A DNA stretch of 64,000 nucleotides, taken from NCBI GenBank assembly GCA_001600455.1, contig BCKC01000007.1, positions 301,394 to 365,393 of the forward strand, read 5' to 3'. Shown here piece by piece: positions 55,754 through 64,000 of the stretch. The stretch comes from Endocalyx cinctus (Eukaryota; Ascomycota; Sordariomycetes; Amphisphaeriales; Apiosporaceae). Each line of letters starts with the position of its first letter. Position 1 is the stretch's first letter. Under the pieces are notes generated by a model. That model did no database searches. It was not told the DNA's origin and saw only the letters and a program-made list of their open reading frames with translations. Made by a program: the position numbers and the translations under genes.

Positions 55754-57244
55754 CTAATAGTTGCAGATCCCGCCAACGTTATCGTTGATAGTCCAAGTCC
55801 CGGCAAGGCCGTGTGCCCTGACCGGGGAGTCGAGAACCTCATTCTCGGCTTTCCCCAAGAAGAAGTCGTTTTGGCCCGAAACCTTGGTCTGTCTGCTCAT
55901 GAACTTCTTGGCCCATTCCTGCACGGCCGGCTCGCCCGTTTCGTCTCGGGCTTGCTTGAGGAAGGGGATCAAGGCGGTGCCCCCGGTCCCCTTGACTTTC
56001 TTTTGCTGGCCTTGGCGAGAAGCGGTAGCAAGGTTCTGCCGACGGGCGGCGTCGGGGTCTCGCGAGTCACTACGAGCCCTGTTCTCCTGAGACGGCAGAA
56101 TGATGTAGCGGGTGACGATGGCGATATGACTATCGCGGAATGCGCGCAGCATAGCTAAACATGCGTCGTACGCGATACTGAGGGGTTGGTCAACAGCGCG
56201 GCGGCTCTCTACAAACTCTCGAATGTTGGCCACGGCGCCGACATCGTTCAAAAAGCGAGCATGCGGACCTGGCATGTATCGTCGCATATCTCGTATGAAG
56301 TTATGCTTCGGTGCGGGCGCTCGTCCTTCACGCTCAGACTCGGGAGAGTGATTGGGTTTTTCACCCGTGGGACGATGATCAATACCCAAGATGATGTCGA
56401 AAAACTGAATCAGACTGCTTTGAGCATTGCTGGGTCCACTATACTGGACATACTCCGAGGTACCAGAACCATCGTCGTACATGACACCGTCAGGCAAACC
56501 GGCATCAGCCATATTCTTACTGCCGGCTAGGAAGGTGCGGACACGACGATAAAAGAAGCCTGGGTCGCAGTTTTCATGCATGCGACGTAGTAATTCGCCC
56601 AAGTCGTCAAGTCGCTCGGCAAAGGCGTGCAGGCAACGTGTTACGGTTACGCTATCAGCTTGACGAGCAGCCTCGACGGCAGCCAGCATGAGAGGAATAA
56701 TAGGACCGCCACGTGCTTCGATGGCGACAGATACTAGGTAGAACCACGATTCATCGAGGGACCCAGTGAACGTCAGCAAGGTGGCGAGATTATCTAGATC
56801 ATCGACACCCTCGTCGATGAAGAGGGGCTTGAAGTTCCAGAGCACGGAGGCGGCATAAGTAGACACGGGCGGGACCTCTAAGTGAGCGCAGATGGCCAGC
56901 AAGGGAACTGAGATGCTCGGGGGCACACGATCGCAGGGAGTGTCACCTCCCCAGATATAAGCATGCGCAAAGTAAGTGAGGAGCACGTAGGCTCTCCTCC
57001 ATTCTCCGTCATGTTCCAGACCGACGGTGGAGAGAACGGGAAAGCGGTCGATGACTCCTCTCAGTCGTTTAGTGAGAATCAAACTCTGAAGGTTGTCGGC
57101 AATAGACTCCCACTTGTTATAGTAAGGGTCCGGTAGTCTGGTCAGAGGTAAGACATCAGGTAAGAAGCCATTATTCACTGAAATGCCATAGTCGGATAAG
57201 ACAGGAATAGAAGGCTTCGTTGTCGTCCCACTAGAGTGAGGCAT
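55754..57244 (-). CDS. Indoleamine 2,3-dioxygenase (IDO, BNA2-type)
   Basis: Single exon, 496 aa, starting at the ATG at 57244. The enzyme opens the indole ring of L-tryptophan with O2 to give N-formylkynurenine, the first step of the kynurenine route to NAD. Visible landmarks are YGISVNNGFLPDVLPLTRLP, YYNKWESIADNL, LLTYFAHAYIWGGDTPCDRV, PPSISVPLLAICAHLEVPP, LLTFTGSLDESWFYLVSVAI, RDMRRYMPGPHARFLND and the proximal heme ligand His373 in RDSHIAIVTRYI. Length is normal for fungal IDO. A low-complexity insertion at about residues 395-430 is usual in fungi. A cyclase-family hydrolase lies about 50 kb away in the window but nothing shows the two work together. Confidence 0.95.
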   Translation of the reverse strand: MPHSSGTTTKPSIPVLSDYGISVNNGFLPDVLPLTRLPDPYYNKWESIADNLQSLILTKRLRGVIDRFPVLSTVGLEHDGEWRRAYVLLTYFAHAYIWGGDTPCDRVPPSISVPLLAICAHLEVPPVSTYAASVLWNFKPLFIDEGVDDLDNLATLLTFTGSLDESWFYLVSVAIEARGGPIIPLMLAAVEAARQADSVTVTRCLHAFAERLDDLGELLRRMHENCDPGFFYRRVRTFLAGSKNMADAGLPDGVMYDDGSGTSEYVQYSGPSNAQSSLIQFFDIILGIDHRPTGEKPNHSPESEREGRAPAPKHNFIRDMRRYMPGPHARFLNDVGAVANIREFVESRRAVDQPLSIAYDACLAMLRAFRDSHIAIVTRYIILPSQENRARSDSRDPDAARRQNLATASRQGQQKKVKGTGGTALIPFLKQARDETGEPAVQEWAKKFMSRQTKVSGQNDFFLGKAENEVLDSPVRAHGLAGTWTINDNVGGICNY

Positions 57245-58904
57245 GGTTAAAGACGACTTGATAATTTTTGGTTAAATATTAGAGGGTCAAACAGCCTATT
57301 TAACCCGATTTATGGGGTATAAGTCGAATAACTGAGTCCCTAATGGTAGGAGGAATAGATGAAAATTAAGTCCTGACGCAAGGAGTATACAGATAAACTA
57401 CTGTAATACTCCTCAGCCGTGCGAGAGGTCTTTTCTGTTTATCATGCAATAAATGAGGATTAAATAATAAAACAGATGAAGTTGATCTACTGAATATTTT
57501 CTTAACTTTAACAAAGAGAAAGAAAAAGACAAGGAAAAGGAAAAAAAAAAACAAAGGGAAAGGAAGAGTGGAAATTTAATGGTTGGAAGAAGATGTTTTA
57601 TGCCGAGTTAAGATCGGGCAATGTCGCCATCCACTTCGGTTACTACTTAGTACTTACAGATTAATAATACCAAATCGAGTTGAAAGGAAAGAAGTGATTT
57701 ATTTTAATTTTGATTCAATATGTATGAAGTACCCGTCTGCCCCGTCTTAGTCAAAACCATTCTAGAATTAATTAGCTAGGTCTTGGTGAGCCCTAAGGAG
57801 ATATTTTCGGATAGGTTGGAACGTCTTTTTGTCTGGTATATTGACATGTTTTCTCATGAATTACCGGAGAAGAGTAGTCTAGTCATGAATTTGGTCTGAT
57901 TTGACGATTCAATCACAGGCTAGTGTATGATAGGTCATCTTATTACCTACAATCAACAGAAAGATCCCGGGCCTTAAAGTTGTCATGTTTCTAAAGGGGC
58001 AGAGGGGGAGAAAAAGGGAGAAAGGATAATCGGTTAGCGTCGCATATACGGAATACTTGTCCATATGTAGTATATTTTAGATACTCGTAGTATCCATGGA
58101 TATATCACTCAGGCCGGATCAAGGGACCAGTGAATATTATTTATCTCATGATAAAGAACTACTCTAGGTAGGGGTAGGAGGTGGTGAGTTGAAACTTGTC
58201 CACGATTTGACTCCGTATATCTAATTCGGAAGCTGATTCGATAAAGGATAGAGAGATAGGTAGAGAAATTTAGAGATATATTAACATAGAATGGATATGT
58301 ATAGTTTTTGCCATGTGCTGTATAATACTGTCGAGCATTCTTAAACTTGTATCCATCTTCATGAGAATTTCTCATCTTGAAGAAGGAAAAAAGTTAAAAG
58401 GATAGCGCGAGTTTCGGGTAGTCGGGATGACCCTGACACTTCGTCCCGATAAGTAGTTCGAGATTCTAGAGTATCTCCTAATCTAAAGTTACTAAGTTAC
58501 CTAACAGCCCTAAAGATTCTCTAAAGATCACTCACTAATATCGAATAAAAAGCATTGGCCAAAGGTTGAGGATTAACTACCTAAGTACGGAGTATCTACG
58601 TGTAATAAAAGTTGCTCAAAGCCTAAGAAAGTAGTTCTGGCAGTACAAAGTTGACAAGTATTACCTGTATAGATACATAAATCTTTTTAAATACATATCT
58701 TCAAATAGATAATCATTTAGCCTTGGCGCATTCATTTATCGCGAGGCTCTCGATACCTTCATGTTATTAATTACCAGGTATTCACATATTCATACTTAAC
58801 CTAAGTAAATGTAGCGTTATTAGACGAGATGCGACCTCCACCGTAATGATAGGTAGCTTGCTCGTAGGTGAGCAGTTGAACCTATTTCAGAAATAATCCC
58901 CAAA
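57245..58904. other. Divergent intergenic region (IDO / VPS23)
   Basis: A 1.66 kb AT-rich spacer between two divergent start codons. An 88-aa minus ORF at 58109-58375 and a 62-aa one at 57366-57554 have no coding character. It must hold both promoters. Confidence 0.5.
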
Positions 58905-60835
58905 ATGGTTGTTCAACAACACGTCTTGAATTGGCTATACAGTGTCCTGACCAGTGTATGCGCAATTCATTCAATCATCCTAATCACGTATACAATATCC
59001 AGCTAACTTGACCGTACAAAATAGGAATATCACGATGTTAACCGAACGTATAATGACGTAGCTCAGGCTTTGTCACAATATCCTTCTTTATCTCCTAGAA
59101 CGAGCGTACATAGTATGTTATTGACGATACTAATCATCCGATACCTACTCTCTTTTTCTAACTACTGTCTATCGTAGCTTTCGATAATGGCGTCTCTGCA
59201 CTTCTCCTCCAACTCTCCGGTACCATACCAGTCGCCTTTAGAGGCACCACCTATCGATTCCCCATATCCCTCTGGATACCCCATGCTTATCCGCGAGAGG
59301 AACCTTTGGGATATGTCACGCCGACCGAAAATATGATAGTCCGACCAGGCCAACATGTCGATCCTCAAGGCCGCATATATCACCCATATCTCGTACGATG
59401 GGCCGAATTTTGGGATGTGAGGTTTCTTGACGTTACCGTGATTAGAGGCTGGGGATTATCGAGCTAATATACTTTTCTATCTACGTAGAAATCCTCGTTG
59501 GTAGACTTCATAGCGATCTTGCGCGATGTATTCGCCAAAGAACCCCCCGTCGTCTCGAGACAGCAACCCACGCGAGCCCCTCAAACGCAATCCACCCCCG
59601 CTCCGACACCACCTCCCGTCCCACCTTTACCGCCAGGCATGTCCGGCAGGCCGACTCCCCAACCTTCTCAGATACAAAGTCCGCCGCAGACGAACGAGCC
59701 CAGACCTCCCCCGCCCCCGCCTAAAGGCAGCGATTTGCCCCAGGTCGTGTCAGGTCCGTCTACGGCTCATTCCGGGGGCCCTCCGCTGCCACCTCTTCCC
59801 CACGAGCTTCGACGAGATTCAACCCAGTACAGTCCCCATTCGCAGAGTCCGCAACAACAACAACCACCACCACCACCCTCAAATCGGCTCTCCAGATACG
59901 ATGCCGCGCCTCCTCTCCCACCACAACAAACGCACGCTGCTCCCATTCCGCAGCCATATCAACAGCAGCAACAACCGCAACAGCAACCACAACAACAACA
60001 ACCAGGTCTTCAATATCATGTCCCACCACCGCTACAACTACAGCAGCAACCGCAACAGCAACCACCTCCCCCGATGAACAGCTTCCCATCTCCAGATTCT
60101 CGTCGGCCCTCGACCATAGCGCCCAACGTCGCATACGACGTCTCGCCGCAAGTAGCCGCGCCGGGAGTCCCCTATACCAGCGGGCCCCCGGCACCCCACC
60201 CGAACTGGCCACCCCCGACGCAGGCGCAGCCGCCCCCTCAACCGAAGCCGAAACCGCCCCCGCCTCCGGACATCATGGACGAGCCGCTCACGCTAACGCT
60301 CCCGTCCCCGTCGCACCTCCCGGCGCCGCCCATCCCGCCCAACCCGGAAAAAGACGCGCTCCTCCGCCAGCTCGCCTCGACGCTCCACGAGCTCCGGCAG
60401 CGAGCCCGCCAGCAGAACGAGTCGTCCCTGCACGGGCTCAGCGCCCAGCGCAACGCCATGCTCTCGGCGCTGCAGAACCTGCAGAACGACTCGGCCGCGC
60501 TGCAGCCCTTATCCGCCGTCTTGACGTCCAACGCGGGTATCCTGCAATCGTCCCTGCAGGAAGCCGATCGCGTGATCGAGAACAGCCGGACCCACGAACC
60601 GCCCCCTATCGACGACTTGCTCGTCGCGCCCACGGTCGTGGGGAACCAGCTGTACGACCTCGTGGCCGAGGAGCGCGCCCTCGGGGACGCTATTTTTGTG
60701 TTGGGTCGGGCCGTCGAGAGAGGGCGGGTGAACCCGGCCGTCTTTGCCCGTACGACTCGGAGTCTGGCTCGGGAGTGGTACCTGAAGAAGGCGTTGGTGC
60801 GTAAGATTGGGAAGGGGATGGGTTTGGTTGGATAA
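58905..60835 (+). CDS. VPS23: ESCRT-I subunit VPS23 (TSG101-like, UEV domain)
   Basis: Exons are 58905-58955, 59025-59112, 59178-59416 and 59489-60835, giving 574 aa in phase. The first three exons rebuild the UEV ubiquitin-binding domain: VVQQHVLNWLYSVLTS, YHDVNRTYNDVAQALSQYPS, FDNGVSALLLQLSGTIPVAF, RGTTYRFPISLWIPHAYPRE and RIYHPYLVRWAEFWDKSSL. A long Pro/Gln-rich linker (about residues 165-390) follows, then the stalk helix (LLRQLASTLHELRQRARQQN) and the C-terminal steadiness box (EERALGDAIFVLGRAVERGR, REWYLKKALVRKIGKG). VPS23 binds ubiquitinated cargo on endosomes and starts multivesicular-body sorting. In filamentous fungi it also takes part in ambient-pH signalling. Confidence 0.95.
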
Positions 60836-61457
60836 AAAGTAAAAAAGAATTATCTTGCGGCTATACTTTGTCACGGAGAGACAGACAGACACCATGGATG
60901 GATAGATGGATGGATAGATCAGAATAGAAGGGGGAATAGTCGATGGGATATATACCCTACATGTCTATATCTATATGTTCATGTACATGAGGAAAAGTCT
61001 AAAAGGATGTCGGGTGAGACGTGATACCTATTGTAGGCATATACATATGTCGACATGGCATGGATGGAAGAGGGAAGATAAATAGATAAGTGCGCATGAA
61101 GATAGGGGTTGAGGGATGTGACCAAGCGCACGTATGTATGTCATGCAATCTAACAAGGCTTATTGAAATAGCCAACGATGATAAAATATCTCCAATACTC
61201 TTCTTCATTTTTCCCTTTTCTATTTTCTTAATCTCGAGTTGGTAATAAACTAAGGGTTAATAGGTATATATAAAATATAATTCCGTTCCCGATCCCAATC
61301 TGATGTAGGTAAGTAGGGTTAGGTAAGTAAGCTGATAACATACTACTTCTATAACTAATTTTCCATCCAATCCAATCCGCGTCTATCTCTCTCTGTCAGT
61401 CTGCATTTATAGACTCTCCGCCCTATTTTATCGCAAAACTTCCCCTGCAGTTCAAAC
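60836..61457. other. Convergent intergenic spacer
   Basis: AT-rich spacer with short GGAT/GGATAGAT-like microsatellite sequence at about 60894-60920, between converging 3' ends. Confidence 0.6.
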
Positions 61458-64000
61458 TTAGTTGCTATTCCTCCTCGCCACTTTCGACATCGCTTCCGTC
61501 GCTGTCGTTGTTCCTGCTCCCGCCGCCGCAGCGTTTGCTCTCTCCCTACTACTCGCCTTATCCTTGTACATGTTGACGATCTTTCTGACCTGGCCTGGTC
61601 TTCTGGGTTTCGGATGGCTCAGCTTGACGCCCGTGGCCTCGCTGACCACGAACCCCGAAGCCGTCATGGTCCCCCAGCGGCGCTCACCGTCCACGAACAA
61701 CGCCGATCTCCATTTTCTCGGTTTGTAGTTGATGCCGTGCTCGTGTAGCGGGTCGTGACCGGCGGGTTCGTCTCCGGCTTTCTCTTTCCCCTTGCGGGCG
61801 GCCTTGGCCGCTTTGGACTCTTCTTTCATCCTGAGCGCCTGCTCCCGCTTTTCCGCCTTCTTGCGAGCCTTCTCCTCTCTGAGCATTTGCCTTTCGGCCC
61901 GCTTGCGCCTTCGACGCTCCGTGGACGAAATTTCTAGCAGGCTATTATTGTTTCCCACCTCCCTGCGTTGGACCGTGCTGGCTAAGCTGTTTCCAATAGA
62001 CGTTAGAGATGGCGGCCTGGGAAATTCTTCGATATTTGTCGCCGCACAAGGTCTCGAGTGGAGTTGCCCGTCAAGGCCAAAAGGCAGCGATAAGTTGCCC
62101 ATAAATTGATTCGATCCGGGTTGCGAGCCTACCTGCTGAAATCCATGATAGCTCTTATGCATTGTTAGCTGGCTTTGGCGGTAGCTACCGAGCCCAAGGG
62201 GAGTATAGGAAGAAGTCGAAGTTATAGGAGACGAAGAGTTGTAACTCGTCTCCCTGTAGGCTTGAGGAATGGTCTCGTCAAGCTTGATGATGAAGTCATC
62301 GTTCATAAGATCTCCCATGTTTCTAGGTATAGTTTCGAAGTGTGATGATGGATATGTGTTCACTGTAGAAGAGTTTGTGGTTGAAGTCTGGCGATAGACG
62401 TGATATCCAAAAATACTAGATCGCCGAGCTTTTCTACGCTGTGATTGTTGACCCGAAGTATCCGAGGGCCGGCCCGAGTTAGTCGTAGAAAGCCTATCAT
62501 TTCTGGGGCATAGCGGCTTTAGGTCTCGATTCCTCGCTTGATCTTCCCTGGTCAAGCAGCTTTCGAGCTTGTGACTAAAAGAATTTGATATTCGACGCCA
62601 GACGGCCGCACCATGCTGACGGATCGGACGCCACCCGCCTACGTCAAACTTTTTTGGATCTACGACTTGGTCGGTCTTCCCAAAGACTGAGTGAAGCGCA
62701 TCATTGTATGACTTGGCCCGACCGCACCTGGTCGTAGATTTGAATGAGGGTGATCCGTGATCGAGACGCTCGAATTGGTCAATACGCTCTTTGACAGGAG
62801 AATCATGTTTCTTTGGACTTGTATTCTCTGGTTTAGTTTCATTAGTGCCGTCCGGTAATTTGGACTCAATTTTATTTATATCATCTTGCAACTTGGCAAA
62901 CTCGCACGTGAAGTCATCAGTTGAGATTTCGGTGGTTAACTCGGGAGCCCTACCCTTGTTATCAACACCCTGACAGGTCGTAGACGGAGACGATAATCCG
63001 GCTGTTCGTTTTACTTCTTGAAAGTCATTATTTGTTGGCGTATAGTCGCTTATTCTGCTTTTGATTCGTCGAAACGGCATAAATAGAAGTGGAGACGAAG
63101 TTCTCCCAGATTGGTGGTCAAACACTCTTTTGAGATCAGACACTTTGTTTTTTCGGAGTGTTTCCGGCTGCGGTCGCGGTATAGTCTCATTTGATCCATC
63201 GACGTGTACCGGTGTGATTGATATGATTGGTATAACCGGCATAGAGACATTTTGCGAGATACTTAATACGTCCGGTCTCACCAATGTCTGACGTTTCATC
63301 GTTTTCGATTGTAACTTCTGCTCTGGTTCTTCTTCGTAACAATCTCTCCTCTCGTCATCATTACTTGGGGCATCAGAAATATCAATATCGTGGTCCGAAG
63401 AGTCCCTACGTACAGACTCGGGGTTTTGGAATCGTGCTGAATAGGACCCATCGTACGTAGTCAGCTCTATGTCCCGGATCCGTACTCGACGAGACCGAGT
63501 ACTTTTGGGCAGACGAGATCTCGGGCTTCTTTTATCCGGTGACTCACTGTGCAGTATAGATGAATCTAGTCCCAGCCCGTTATGGTCTGCTTCCTGTAAT
63601 ACCTTCTGATCTGCAACACTTTCCAGAGACAAGATGTCAATGCTTTTCTGCTTGACGAGAATCCCGCTTGTTTGCGTCTTTGCCTGGCCTCTCGGCTGAA
63701 ATTTGCTGCCTATCCCTAGGTTCTCACTTGTTTTATGATGATATACTGACTGAAAGCTTCGCTTAGACGAGAGAGAAGCTTGAAACATGCTTTCAAACGA
63801 TTTCCTGAGGTCTGCGACGCTTGGTCTTTTCAGTCCTGTGGGCTTATCGCCCAGAGTTGGAATTCCGCTTTTCATTTTCAAATCTTCTTTTATGCCCCTA
63901 TAACTTTTATCATTATGTACCGTTTCTCTGTTTCCAAGCCTTTCGGTTGATTTGGTAGCAGTAGGCAGTCGAAATTTGGGCTTGAGAGGGGATTTTTGGC
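61458..64000 (-). CDS. C-terminal part of a large basic low-complexity protein (runs off right edge)
   Basis: The frame stays open from the stop at 61458 to the window edge (at least 847 codons), so the true start lies beyond 64000. The edge-side sequence (SPLKPKFRLPTATKSTERLG) looks coding. The protein is rich in Ser, Arg and Lys with many SxxR/RRxS-like sites (LKRPSVADLRKSFESMFQAS, SPLLFMPFRRIKSRISDYTP). There is a middle block KFDVGGWRPIRQHGAAVWRR, ISNSFSHKLESCL, and near the end a charged helix of RRRKRAERQMLREEKARKKA type that is probably a coiled coil. A final conserved-looking block follows: YKPRKWRSALFVDGERRWGT, MTASGFVVSEATGV. It is probably a cytosolic or cytoskeletal-regulatory fungal protein; the function was not recognised. 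No intron was needed in the visible part. Confidence 0.8.
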   Translation of the reverse strand, partial: QKSPLKPKFRLPTATKSTERLGNRETVHNDKSYRGIKEDLKMKSGIPTLGDKPTGLKRPSVADLRKSFESMFQASLSSKRSFQSVYHHKTSENLGIGSKFQPRGQAKTQTSGILVKQKSIDILSLESVADQKVLQEADHNGLGLDSSILHSESPDKRSPRSRLPKSTRSRRVRIRDIELTTYDGSYSARFQNPESVRRDSSDHDIDISDAPSNDDERRDCYEEEPEQKLQSKTMKRQTLVRPDVLSISQNVSMPVIPIISITPVHVDGSNETIPRPQPETLRKNKVSDLKRVFDHQSGRTSSPLLFMPFRRIKSRISDYTPTNNDFQEVKRTAGLSSPSTTCQGVDNKGRAPELTTEISTDDFTCEFAKLQDDINKIESKLPDGTNETKPENTSPKKHDSPVKERIDQFERLDHGSPSFKSTTRCGRAKSYNDALHSVFGKTDQVVDPKKFDVGGWRPIRQHGAAVWRRISNSFSHKLESCLTREDQARNRDLKPLCPRNDRLSTTNSGRPSDTSGQQSQRRKARRSSIFGYHVYRQTSTTNSSTVNTYPSSHFETIPRNMGDLMNDDFIIKLDETIPQAYRETSYNSSSPITSTSSYTPLGLGSYRQSQLTMHKSYHGFQQVGSQPGSNQFMGNLSLPFGLDGQLHSRPCAATNIEEFPRPPSLTSIGNSLASTVQRREVGNNNSLLEISSTERRRRKRAERQMLREEKARKKAEKREQALRMKEESKAAKAARKGKEKAGDEPAGHDPLHEHGINYKPRKWRSALFVDGERRWGTMTASGFVVSEATGVKLSHPKPRRPGQVRKIVNMYKDKASSRERANAAAAGAGTTTATEAMSKVARRNSN

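Noticed and set aside
6841..57244. A tryptophan-degradation cluster linking the cyclase-family gene and IDO
   Set aside because: The two genes are about 48 kb apart with many unrelated genes between, and the fungal cyclase group is not shown to act on formylkynurenine.

Overview
The window reads as chromosomal DNA of a filamentous ascomycete (Pezizomycotina, probably a Sordariomycete). GC-rich genes sit in AT-rich spacers full of A/T homopolymers. Most genes carry short introns (about 50-220 nt) with GT...AG ends. The gene families are typically fungal: Zn2Cys6 regulators, GH76/DFG5, CE12, WSC-DUF1996, PET117, fungal IDO and a CSC1 channel. Exon joins were worked out by hand from splice sites and reading frame. 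In nearly every gene the exon lengths sum to a whole number of codons, which is the main support for the models.

Layout. 1-17 kb: the C-terminus of a zinc-ribbon/OB-fold-like protein; a CSC1/TMEM63-type channel (-); a 2.7 kb AT-rich gap; a cyclase-family hydrolase (+); a secreted thioredoxin-reductase-like flavoenzyme (-); a run of three DNA hairpins; a CE12 rhamnogalacturonan acetylesterase (-) divergent from a Zn2Cys6 regulator (+); and a TIGR04076-like small protein (-). 17-31 kb: a possible decayed gene, a small GPI-anchored protein, a secreted esterase-like protein, a GH76 GPI mannanase (-), a histidine phosphatase (-), a CTNNBL1-like spliceosomal protein (+) and V-ATPase subunit G (-), which has a start-codon-only exon and a 9-nt exon. 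31-42 kb: PET117, a DUF4863 lyase-like protein (-), a sugar-type MFS transporter (-) divergent from a Zn2Cys6 regulator (+), then myo-inositol oxygenase (+). 42-64 kb: a secreted DUF1996/WSC protein (-), an F-box protein (-), a repeat-rich spacer with RIP-like duplications and a MITE-like element, an AIF/FSP1-like flavoprotein (+), a cytochrome P450 (+), indoleamine 2,3-dioxygenase (-), ESCRT-I VPS23 (+), and the C-terminal 847 codons of a large basic protein running off the right edge.

Working together. Most genes are independent housekeeping or secreted functions. The most cluster-like stretch is 32.4-41.7 kb: lyase-like enzyme, transporter, divergent regulator and MIOX. It suggests, without proving, uptake and oxidation of a polyol or aromatic compound. 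Both the transporter and the regulator there show one exon junction that cannot be joined in frame, so either may be damaged or carry a sequence error. I saw no CRISPR array, rRNA, complete tRNA or clear retrotransposon ORF.
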